64,000 nucleotides of DNA from Clostridium sp. (GTDB lineage Bacteria > Bacillota > Clostridia > Lachnospirales > Lachnospiraceae), in NCBI GenBank assembly GCA_018377235.1, contig JAGZZT010000008.1, forward strand, positions 33,753 to 97,752, written 5' to 3'. This document shows positions 27,608 to 35,063 of the stretch, one piece after another. The number at the start of each line of letters is the position of its first letter. Position 1 is the stretch's first letter. Position numbers and translations under genes: made by a program. The notes beneath the pieces are model-generated. The model made no database searches, had not been told where the DNA came from, and worked only from the letters and a program-made list of their open reading frames with translations.

Positions 27608-28107
27608 TATTCTTCGCCCCCCTCTTCTGTCTTTCCAAGATTATCTGCCAGATACCAGATGGTTTGAATCTGCCTGATAATGACTAATCCAAATCCCACT
27701 ACCGGAGCCGCATTGATATACTGAAGCGGCAGTCCAAGCGCCGGAGACACCTTTCCAAATACCCACTGCTTGTACGTCAGTTCCACTCCCGTCACAACAA
27801 TATAAGCCGCAAACATTAACACCAGAAGCTCCCCCAGAATGGTGATGTACGGTCTAAGCTTCTTCGGAAACAGATACAGCGCCGCGTCAATCTTAATATG
27901 CTTCATCAGCTTGCAGCCGTAAGCCACACCTATGTAAATAAGCCAGATAAAGCAGTATCTGGCCAGCTCCTCCGACCATGACAGGGAATTATGGGCCACA
28001 TACCGCATAACGACCTGGATAAATATGATAATCGTCATAGCTGACATCAGCCCCACGCACAGAACCTCTTCCAGATAACGATTTAAAAACTGCAGTCCTT
28101 TCTTCAT
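27607..28107 (-). CDS. dctQ: TRAP transporter small permease
   Basis: A 166-residue DctQ-type protein with four predicted helices, including the family's SWSEELARYCFIWLIYIG segment. It pairs with the large permease. It starts directly after the stop of the binding-protein gene, with an AAGGAGAG site inside that gene's end, and its own stop overlaps the dctM start, so the three are translationally linked. Confidence 0.94.
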   Translation of the reverse strand: MKKGLQFLNRYLEEVLCVGLMSAMTIIIFIQVVMRYVAHNSLSWSEELARYCFIWLIYIGVAYGCKLMKHIKIDAALYLFPKKLRPYITILGELLVLMFAAYIVVTGVELTYKQWVFGKVSPALGLPLQYINAAPVVGFGLVIIRQIQTIWYLADNLGKTEEGGEE

Positions 28108-28110
28108 TTT

Positions 28111-29157
28111 TTAATGCTCTCCTTCCGCCCTGTACTCTTCCAGCTCCTTCAAGATTCCGTCAAAATACTCCGGATTCTCCATCGCGTCTTTTGCCACTCC
28201 AAATACGTCCGCGTCCTCCATGATTTTCTGGAATTCCATCTTCTGCTCGTCTGTCAGCTCGTTAACCTGACAGCCATAGTCTTCCATAATCCTGATTCCC
28301 TCTTCCTCATCCTTTGCCGACTGCTCAAGCTGGAACTGCGTTGCCTCTTTCATAGCCCGATCCACAATTTCCTGCTGTTCCTTTGTCAGGGTATCGTATT
28401 TATCAGGATTCATAACAACCACATACGGAGTATATACATGCTGTGTTAAAGAGATATATTTCTGAACCTCATAAAACCGGTTGCTGGAGATAATTCCAAT
28501 CGGATTTTCCTCTCCGTCTACCGTTCCCTGCTGCATTGCCGTAAACAGCTCAGAAAACGCCATTGGCGTTGGATTTGCTCCTATTGCTTTCCAGGCCTTC
28601 ATGTGAATAGGATTCTCCATGGTACGAATCTTCTGCCCTTTACAGTCCGCCGGGCTTTCAATGGGATGAGCGTTATTTGTATAGTTTCGGAATCCATTTT
28701 CCCACATCGCCATGTGCTTTAATCCAACCTTTTCCACTCCTTCCAGCATCTTAGTCGCAGTCTCTCCTGTAAAGCCAACATCATACACTTCTTCTGAATT
28801 TAAGAACAAATAGGGCGTATCATAGAGATAATAATCCTTATATAGCGTAGATAAGGAGCTGGTAGATGACACTGCAATATCAATATCTCCGTTCTGCACG
28901 CCCTCTGCCGCCGTCTTGTCATCTCCCAGCTGGTTGTCCTGGAACACATCGACCGTCATCTTGCCATTAGAGTATTCCTCTACCAGAACCTTAAATTTTT
29001 CCGCTGCCTGCTTTGCCGAGTTGGATGTTACGTTTGCAAAGAGCAGATTCACCTCCTCCTGCGTTCTGTATTTGCTTCCGGCTTTCGTAACCCCAACTCC
29101 CGCCAGCAAAGCCAGCAGTATCAAGCCTGCTGTGACTGCCTTCCCTCTCTGATTCAT
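28111..29157 (-). CDS. dctP: TRAP transporter substrate-binding protein
   Basis: A 348-residue DctP-family solute receptor. It captures the sugar acid outside the membrane and passes it to DctQM. The family's carboxylate-binding region is visible: DCKGQKIRTMENP with the conserved Arg, ANPTPMAFSELFTAMQQGTVDG, and WENGFRN. The N-terminus is a 26-residue hydrophobic signal (MNQRGKAVTAGLILLALLAG) with no lipobox Cys, odd for a Gram-positive binding protein, so it may stay attached by an uncleaved signal anchor. The start follows AGGAGAGG; the longer upstream frame would overlap the dehydrogenase gene. Confidence 0.93.
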   Translation of the reverse strand: MNQRGKAVTAGLILLALLAGVGVTKAGSKYRTQEEVNLLFANVTSNSAKQAAEKFKVLVEEYSNGKMTVDVFQDNQLGDDKTAAEGVQNGDIDIAVSSTSSLSTLYKDYYLYDTPYLFLNSEEVYDVGFTGETATKMLEGVEKVGLKHMAMWENGFRNYTNNAHPIESPADCKGQKIRTMENPIHMKAWKAIGANPTPMAFSELFTAMQQGTVDGEENPIGIISSNRFYEVQKYISLTQHVYTPYVVVMNPDKYDTLTKEQQEIVDRAMKEATQFQLEQSAKDEEEGIRIMEDYGCQVNELTDEQKMEFQKIMEDADVFGVAKDAMENPEYFDGILKELEEYRAEGEH

Positions 29158-29182
29158 TCCCTCTCCTCCTTTTTCTGTCCGC

Positions 29183-30199
29183 CTATATTGCCTTACAGTC
29201 CACCACAACCTTAATCGTTCCACATTCCGGATCCGCAATCATATCAAATACCTTTTCACTGTCCCGAAGAGGTACTACATGAGTCACAATCTTCTCCAGC
29301 TGGTTTTCCAGCTTCTTCGTCAGCTCAACTGCCTGACCAAACTCGTCCTTCGTGTAAACTCTGGTTCCCACCAGCGTCTGCTCCTTAAAATTCACATCCC
29401 GCAGATTCACTTCATGGGGATGCTTGTGGACTGAAACCATGCAGATTTTCCCCCGCACTCTCGTAACGTCCGTCATCTGCACAGCCGCGGCCGCCGCTCC
29501 GCTGCACTCAAAAAATACGTCACATCCCTCTCCGTCCGTCGCCGCTTTCACCACTGCCTCCAAATCCTCTTTCAGCGGATTGACCGGAATCATACCCAGC
29601 TCCCTGGCAGCCTCCAGTCTCTTCTCCGCCACGTCGGAAATAAAAATCTGCGAAGCTCCCGCATGCTTCAGCATAACTGCGCAGAGCATTCCAATAGGCC
29701 CGGCGCCTGTTACAACCGCCGTATCAAGCGGTTCAAACCCTGACATGTGGATTGCATGAACCAGCACCGCCAAAGGCTCAATTACCGCAGCTGCCTTATC
29801 GCTGACTCCATCCGGCACCTTGTAGAGAACGTCCTCGTCTGCATAAACACTTTCGCACATTCCTCCGTCCATGTCGATTCCGATCAGCCCCAGCGTATTG
29901 CACACATGCTCATTTCCATTTCTGCACGCTTTGCAGTGTCCGCAGGACAGTAATGGATAAGGCACTACCCGATCTCCTTTTTTGATCCTTTTTCCATCTT
30001 CTGCAGCTACTCCGAGAAATTCATGCCCAAATACAAGGGGCGCCTTAGCTCTTGGGTGGGTTCCCAGATAAATTCCTATATCAGATCCGCATACACCACA
30101 GTAGGTTACGTCAATCTTTATCTGTCCTTCCTGTTTTTCTCCCTCTGCTACATCCCGAAGCTCCGCTTTCTTAGGTCCCGCATACACCAACGCTTTCAT
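29183..30199 (-). CDS. Zinc-dependent alcohol/polyol dehydrogenase (MDR family)
   Basis: A 338-residue medium-chain dehydrogenase. The catalytic zinc site appears as YCGVCGSDIG and GHEFLG, the structural zinc loop as four Cys in CGHCKACRNGNEHVC, and the NAD motif as TGAGPIG. The nearest well-known relatives are L-threonine, sorbitol and sugar-acid 5-dehydrogenases. First gene of the TRAP/KDG operon, so it likely oxidises the imported hexonate at a hydroxyl group before further conversion. Start follows AAGGAGGAAAG; a longer frame from 30217 was rejected. Confidence 0.92.
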   Translation of the reverse strand: MKALVYAGPKKAELRDVAEGEKQEGQIKIDVTYCGVCGSDIGIYLGTHPRAKAPLVFGHEFLGVAAEDGKRIKKGDRVVPYPLLSCGHCKACRNGNEHVCNTLGLIGIDMDGGMCESVYADEDVLYKVPDGVSDKAAAVIEPLAVLVHAIHMSGFEPLDTAVVTGAGPIGMLCAVMLKHAGASQIFISDVAEKRLEAARELGMIPVNPLKEDLEAVVKAATDGEGCDVFFECSGAAAAAVQMTDVTRVRGKICMVSVHKHPHEVNLRDVNFKEQTLVGTRVYTKDEFGQAVELTKKLENQLEKIVTHVVPLRDSEKVFDMIADPECGTIKVVVDCKAI

Positions 30200-30325
30200 T
30201 CTCTTTCCTCCTTGCATAATATATGTCTGATTTATTTTATAGGCTTTATTATATATTACGCACTTATTTTTAGCAATATTGTATATATTTTTCTCTTTTT
30301 TATACTATTTCAAGTGCTTTTTATA

Positions 30326-30338
30326 TGTATTATATACA
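30326..30338 (-). promoter_or_regulatory. Candidate GntR/FadR operator in the sugar-acid operon promoter region
   Basis: TGTATTATATACA is an inverted repeat (TGTAT/ATACA) and on the minus strand contains a TATAAT-like -10. A related TTGTATATA lies at 30280. FadR-subfamily regulators bind such short dyads and their gene is just upstream. A clear -35 was not found. Confidence 0.4.
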
Positions 30339-30385
30339 AATAACTACCCAAAATTTGTCTGATGTCTCAAAAATCGTCAAAAAAG

Positions 30386-30439
30386 AAACGAGTCAGAAAA
30401 GCGCTCCACCTGCCTGTTTTACGCTGTTTCTGCTCGTTT
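30386..30439 (-). terminator. Rho-independent terminator of the gntR gene
   Basis: AAACGAG-CAGAAA pairs with TTTCTG-CTCGTTT across a 27-nt loop; the minus strand continues into TTTCTTTTTT. It separates gntR from the operon promoter. Confidence 0.75.
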
Positions 30440-30486
30440 TTTTCTTTTCAGATACGTCTGATCTCTAAACCGTCTCTCTTTTTCGT

Positions 30487-31188
30487 TTACTGGAAACGGT
30501 TCTTCCTCTCGATTTCCTTAATGATATAAAGCCTGTTTTCACTCATGTGCGCCATCATCGCGCTTCTCGCTCCCCGCTCGTCCCCCCGTTCAATAGCATC
30601 CACAATCTGATCGTGGAATAAGATGGTCGTCTCTGATAACCGGCGGTTTGTCATCTCTATGGTAAGGCTGACCGATCGATAAATAATCGGAATAAGCTTG
30701 GCAATAATCCTGTTTTTCGTCGCTTTCGCGATCAGTTGATGGAATTTGGCATCTTCTTCCGTATGATTAAGCCCCTGCTCAATCATCGCCGTCACTCTTC
30801 GATTCTGCCTGCGTATCGCCGCCTTTTCTTCTTTAGATGCATGGACCGCTGCCATAGCCGCGCTTTCTGGCTCCAGAATCATGCGAACCTCCAAAAGCTC
30901 CAGTGCAATCTCCTCATCCTTTCCCATCAGCGCAATTCCAAGAGGATCCTCCGCTACCCCCTCCCGGCTGGACAGGTAAGTTCCGGCTCCTCTTCTGATC
31001 GTTAAAATATTCCTGGTTTCCAGACTTTTTATGGCCTCCCTGACTGTGCTCCTGCCCACTTCCAGCCGTTTAGCCAAATCATACTCATTCTGCAGACGGT
31101 CTCCCGGCTGCAGCTTCTCTTCCCGGATCATCTCTATGATTTTTTCCGCTGCAATCTGCGCCAGCGGCGTCTGATCCTTATGCGCCAT
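30487..31188 (-). CDS. GntR-family regulator, FadR subfamily
   Basis: A 233-residue repressor with a winged helix-turn-helix at the N-terminus (LQPGDRLQNEYDLAKRLEVG then STVREAIKSLETRNIL) and an all-helical FCD domain whose metal-binding His/Asp pattern shows in KFHQLIAK, HDQIVDAIERGD and MMAHMSENR. The group commonly senses hexuronates or other sugar acids, which agrees with the operon just downstream. ATG at 31186-31188 follows AGGAGG at 8 bp. It has its own terminator. Confidence 0.93.
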   Translation of the reverse strand: MAHKDQTPLAQIAAEKIIEMIREEKLQPGDRLQNEYDLAKRLEVGRSTVREAIKSLETRNILTIRRGAGTYLSSREGVAEDPLGIALMGKDEEIALELLEVRMILEPESAAMAAVHASKEEKAAIRRQNRRVTAMIEQGLNHTEEDAKFHQLIAKATKNRIIAKLIPIIYRSVSLTIEMTNRRLSETTILFHDQIVDAIERGDERGARSAMMAHMSENRLYIIKEIERKNRFQ

Positions 31189-31298
31189 ATCTCCCACCTC
31201 CTGAACACCTTCATTCTATTCCTTCTTTGGAAAGGCGTCAATCGGAAGATTTAACTCGTCTTTCTCCTGAAAAATTCCGCGTCCATCTCTGCCCCTTC

Positions 31299-32378
31299 CT
31301 ACGTCTCCTCCATACTTCTGCACATAAAAAGAGCCAGGCACACGGCAAGTATGCCGGCTGACAGCTTTCCAATCACAACCGGGGTAATCATGGAAGGCTC
31401 TACCCCAGCCGTAAATCCCAGATGAGCTCCCAGAGCTGCTGTAGCCGGAACGAGCCAGGCTGTATTCACAATAATTCCCTTTTTATTCATATCTTTCATC
31501 ATCGTATACACAGGAACTGAATTGGCCAGTGTGAATACCAGGCCTGCCGCACTGATCTTATCAAGTCCCAGCTTCTGCCCCACCTGGTTTAACGGCTTAT
31601 CCAACAATTTTGTAAGAATGGTAAGCATCGGAAAAGTGCCAATCAGAACAATTCCGATTCCTGCAATCGCTTTCATTCCTTCCATAATGTCCGCCATTCC
31701 TGGAATTACTGCCACTCCAGTGAGATATTCAAAGGCTGCTGCTGCTAATCCTATATAAATAACAGTCGTAATAAACTGCCCAAACATCATACAGCCTTTT
31801 ACCATGGCCTCTGGAATCAATTTCAGCCCCAGAGCCAGAACTGCTGCCAGGATGATAACCGGAACCATATTCCAGAGCACCATAGACAGATCAAATCCTG
31901 CTGCTAATCCTCCTATGACGCTTCCTGCCGGAATTGTGATAAGGCCAATTAAAAGTCCCCTGGAAAAATAAGGCCGATCTTCCTTCTCGATCAGTCCAAG
32001 TCCTACGGGAACTGAAAACACCATTGTACACCCCAGCATGGACGATACAATATTCCCAGCCAGAAGTCCTGCCTCCTGATTTTTGGCCAACTCCACCGCC
32101 AGAGAATAACCGCCCATATCATTGGCCAAAATTGCTCCAAACATAGCCGGATCCGCTCCCAGCGCCTCAAATACCGGAATAATCACAGGCCCTGCTAAAT
32201 CTGCAATCACAGGAGCCAGACAGACAATTCCAACCATTCCCAAAGCCAGCTGGCCCATAGCCTGAAATCCCTCGTCAAACTTCTCGCCCAGCCCCAGCCT
32301 GTTCCCAAAAATTTTATCAGCCGCTCCGATGAGCACGCCGGCTGCCATCACCCAAATAATGATTTGGTCAAATGTCAT
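31299..32378 (-). CDS. EutH-like transporter (copy 2)
   Basis: A 359-residue near-duplicate of the glp-operon transporter at 20245-21345; by eye more than nine of ten residues are the same, and similarity continues through the ribosome binding site and about 20 bp further upstream. The main differences are scattered and the C-terminus ends at CRSMEET, without the charged tail. It has its own strong promoter and is followed by the gntR gene 110 bp away. No ethanolamine genes are present; its substrate is unknown. Confidence 0.88.
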   Translation of the reverse strand: MTFDQIIIWVMAAGVLIGAADKIFGNRLGLGEKFDEGFQAMGQLALGMVGIVCLAPVIADLAGPVIIPVFEALGADPAMFGAILANDMGGYSLAVELAKNQEAGLLAGNIVSSMLGCTMVFSVPVGLGLIEKEDRPYFSRGLLIGLITIPAGSVIGGLAAGFDLSMVLWNMVPVIILAAVLALGLKLIPEAMVKGCMMFGQFITTVIYIGLAAAAFEYLTGVAVIPGMADIMEGMKAIAGIGIVLIGTFPMLTILTKLLDKPLNQVGQKLGLDKISAAGLVFTLANSVPVYTMMKDMNKKGIIVNTAWLVPATAALGAHLGFTAGVEPSMITPVVIGKLSAGILAVCLALFMCRSMEET

Positions 32379-32427
32379 TCCGTCTCCTCCTTCTCTCATG
32401 CCTGCCCGGCATTTTATATCAGGTTTC

Positions 32428-32456
32428 ATTATAATACGTGGTAAGAGCCTTGACAA
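32428..32456 (-). promoter_or_regulatory. Strong predicted promoter of EutH copy 2
   Basis: Minus-strand TTGTCA-N17-TATAAT, about 42 bp before the start codon. The -35 box overlaps a plus-strand TTGACA (32450-32455) that could serve the divergent threonine aldolase gene. Confidence 0.7.
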
Positions 32457-32563
32457 CCTCCCTCTCTTCCCCCAAAATAAAAGCATACAAAATACTTACG
32501 GCATGCTGTGCATCCTGCCCTTTCAGACAGGGGCATCCTGGCGCGCAGCTCAAGGAGGCAGAT

Positions 32564-33601
32564 ATGAATTTTCACAAATTTACCAATGACTACAGTGAAG
32601 GGGCGCATCCTCGGATTTTAGAGGCCATGATTAACGCGAATCTGACCCAGAATCCAGGCTACGGTCTGGACTCCCACTGCGAGAAGGCAAGAGAACTGAT
32701 TATAGAAGAGTGCAGCGGCCCAGACGGCGTCCGCTCTGATCTGGCCGTCCACTTTCTGGTAGGCGGAACTCAGACAAATAAAACGGTCATCGACGCGGCT
32801 CTGCGGCCTCACCAGGCGGTGATCGCCGCCTCTACCGGACATGTAAACGTCCACGAAACAGGGGCCATCGAGGCCACCGGACACAAGGTCATCGCCATCC
32901 CGCACACAGACGGAAAACTGACTGTCCCGGAAATTGAGAAAGTCCTGGCAGCCCACCCGGACGAGCATATGGTACAGCCAAAGATGGTCTACATTTCCAA
33001 CACAACAGAACTGGGGACACAGTATACAAAAAAAGAGCTGGAGGACATAAGCCGCCTCTGCCGCAGGAAAAATCTCTATCTTTTCCTGGACGGCGCAAGA
33101 CTGGGTTCTGCTCTCACAAGCTCTGTAAATGATCTGACGCTGGCCGATCTGGCAAATCTGACAGACGTATTTTATATCGGCGGAACGAAAAACGGCGCCC
33201 TGATGGGAGAAGCCCTGGTGATACGAAATGACCGAATCAAGGAGGACTTCCGCTATTTTATCAAGCAGAACGGCGCTCTCCTGGCCAAGGGCTGGCTGCT
33301 TGGCATCCAGTTTGAGACTCTGTTTGCAGACGGCCTGTTCTATGAGATGGCCGCCCATGCCAACGAAATGGCGCAGATATTGCGCCAGGGCTTTACAGAG
33401 CAGGGAATTCCCTTCCTGGCTCCTTCCTTCTCCAATCAGCTCTTCCCTATTGTGGACAACCAGCTGGCCGAAATTCTGATGAAACAGTGGGGCGGGCTCT
33501 GTGAAGAACAGATAGACGAGAACCATACCGCCGTTCGCCTGGTCACCTCCTGGGCCACCCCGAAAGACGCAGTGGAGGAGCTGTTAAAGGCTCTGAACTA
33601 A
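32564..33601 (+). CDS. Low-specificity L-threonine aldolase
   Basis: A 345-residue PLP enzyme of the beta-eliminating lyase/threonine aldolase family, splitting L-threonine or allo-threonine to glycine and acetaldehyde. It starts FHKFTNDYSEGAHPRIL, and shows HVNVHETGAIEATGHKV, the Asp of FLDGARLG and the PLP-binding Lys in GGTKNGALMGE. Start is the ATG after AAGGAGG. It is monocistronic and convergent with the protease gene; the stop codon overlaps a long inverted-repeat element. Confidence 0.92.
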   Translation: MNFHKFTNDYSEGAHPRILEAMINANLTQNPGYGLDSHCEKARELIIEECSGPDGVRSDLAVHFLVGGTQTNKTVIDAALRPHQAVIAASTGHVNVHETGAIEATGHKVIAIPHTDGKLTVPEIEKVLAAHPDEHMVQPKMVYISNTTELGTQYTKKELEDISRLCRRKNLYLFLDGARLGSALTSSVNDLTLADLANLTDVFYIGGTKNGALMGEALVIRNDRIKEDFRYFIKQNGALLAKGWLLGIQFETLFADGLFYEMAAHANEMAQILRQGFTEQGIPFLAPSFSNQLFPIVDNQLAEILMKQWGGLCEEQIDENHTAVRLVTSWATPKDAVEELLKALN

Positions 33602-33768
33602 AAATAGACAGGTACAGTGATGATAACGAGGCTTTCTCAGTGAGGTTTGTGCTAATTTCCGCCACCGAGCGAAATGTCTGAGCCGTGAGGCGAGTTTTCG
33701 CCAATGGCGGATCACAGATGCGCAAACCGAAGAGAAAACGCAGTTAATCACTGTACCTGTCTATTTTT
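33600..33768. repeat. 169-bp nearly self-complementary element (bidirectional terminator or MITE-like)
   Basis: The outer 22 bases (33600-33621) and last 22 (33747-33768) are exact inverted copies. Pairing continues inward through GGTTTG/CAAACC, CCGCCA/TGGCGG and GCGAAA/TTTCGC to a GCC-GTGA-GGC tip with a GNRA-type tetraloop. T-rich ends on both strands make it able to terminate both convergent genes. Its size and near-perfect ends exceed those of a normal terminator. No target-site duplication is obvious. Confidence 0.75.
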
Positions 33769-33786
33769 CTTAATTTTCTTACTTTC

Positions 33787-35031
33787 TTACTGCTGATTCA
33801 GCGCCTCCAGAGCAGCCTGAAGCTGATTGTCCTGATCCTTTGGAATTTCAATCATGGATTCCAGCCCCTCGTTCAGCTCCACAGACACATCCGGTTCAAT
33901 TCCGGCTCCATGGATATCAGTTCCGTCCGGAGTATAGTAATGCTCTGTGGTAAGCTTGATTCCGCTTCCATCCTGCAGAGTATACAGAGACTGGACAATA
34001 CCCTTTCCAAATGTAGTGGTTCCTACCACCACGGCTCTGTCATGATCCTTCATCGCTCCTGTAAACACCTCAGACGCGCTGGCAGAATTGCCGTTTACAA
34101 GAATCGCTACTGGAATGTCCATCTGATGGCCGTCCTCAGAGCTGTAGGTCTCTCCCTCTCCGTTTTTATCTGCAATGGAAACGATGGTCTCTCCATCCGG
34201 CAGCAGATAGTCAATCATCGCCACAGCTGCATTCAGCTCTCCGCCTGGATTATTCCTCAGATCCAGCACCAGACGCTCCATTCCCTGGGCAGTCAGCTGA
34301 TCCAGCCCTGACTTAAACTGATCCGCTGTCACCGTGTCAAACTCCGAAACTTCCAGATATCCTGTCTTTTCATCTAACATTTCTTGTTCAACCGTCTGGA
34401 TTTCCAGCTGGCGGCGGGTCATGGAAAGCTCCACTTCCTCGCCGTTTCTGTATACTGTCATGGAGACAGAGGTATTCTCCTCGCCCCTCACATGCTGCTC
34501 TACAATCGTGTCCAGATCCATAGCAGTAACGTCCAGACCATCCACCTTATAGAGAACGTCGCCAGGAAGCAGCCCTCCCTCCTCTGCCGGGGAATCCTTA
34601 TACACCTTGATAACTGTAGCCACATTGGTCATGCGATCCTGAGAAATCTGAGCTCCGATTCCACAGTATTCGCCTGTAGTCTGTTCCTGCATAGCCTGCA
34701 TTTCTTCCGGAGTGTAGTAGTCTGCGTACAAATCCCCCAGACTGTACATTAACCCTTTATAGATACCGGCCTCCTCCAGAGAAGGATCTGTGTCGAATAA
34801 ATATACCTCATTAATCAAATCCAGGATCACGCCCAGTTTCTGATTTACCTGATTCATATCAAGGGAAGCTGCCTCCCCGGAAGTCTCCCCTGAGCTGCCG
34901 CCTGCCCTTGTAAGTGTTTGGCTTCCAAACATGTAGATACCCACAGAAGCCGCCACCGCTGCCAGGCATACAAACGCTGTGGTAAATACGCCTGCCATGA
35001 CTCCCTTCCAGAATTTATTTTTATTTTCCAT
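33787..35031 (-). CDS. S41-family carboxyl-terminal processing protease (CtpA-like)
   Basis: A 414-residue membrane-anchored serine protease. An N-terminal transmembrane segment at about 10-32 is followed by a PDZ domain at about 110-190 (GIGAQISQDRMTNVATVIKVY...GDVLYKVDGLDV) and the S41 catalytic domain with the Ser in NGNSASASE and the Lys in TTFGKGIVQS. It acts outside the membrane, probably on cell-envelope proteins. It is last in an ftsE-ftsX-M23 gene set, an order often seen in Firmicutes. Start follows AGGAGG. Confidence 0.94.
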   Translation of the reverse strand: MENKNKFWKGVMAGVFTTAFVCLAAVAASVGIYMFGSQTLTRAGGSSGETSGEAASLDMNQVNQKLGVILDLINEVYLFDTDPSLEEAGIYKGLMYSLGDLYADYYTPEEMQAMQEQTTGEYCGIGAQISQDRMTNVATVIKVYKDSPAEEGGLLPGDVLYKVDGLDVTAMDLDTIVEQHVRGEENTSVSMTVYRNGEEVELSMTRRQLEIQTVEQEMLDEKTGYLEVSEFDTVTADQFKSGLDQLTAQGMERLVLDLRNNPGGELNAAVAMIDYLLPDGETIVSIADKNGEGETYSSEDGHQMDIPVAILVNGNSASASEVFTGAMKDHDRAVVVGTTTFGKGIVQSLYTLQDGSGIKLTTEHYYTPDGTDIHGAGIEPDVSVELNEGLESMIEIPKDQDNQLQAALEALNQQ

Positions 35032-35063
35032 TTTTAAGCCTCCTAAGTCTATTTCCTGTTCTG

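Noticed and set aside
20245..32378. Ethanolamine utilisation locus suggested by two EutH-like genes
   Set aside because: No eutBC, microcompartment shell, EutG or EutP genes occur; the contexts are glycerol metabolism and a lone gene.
32618..33526. Long minus-strand open frame of 302 codons
   Set aside because: It is the antisense shadow of the threonine aldolase gene, which has family motifs throughout.
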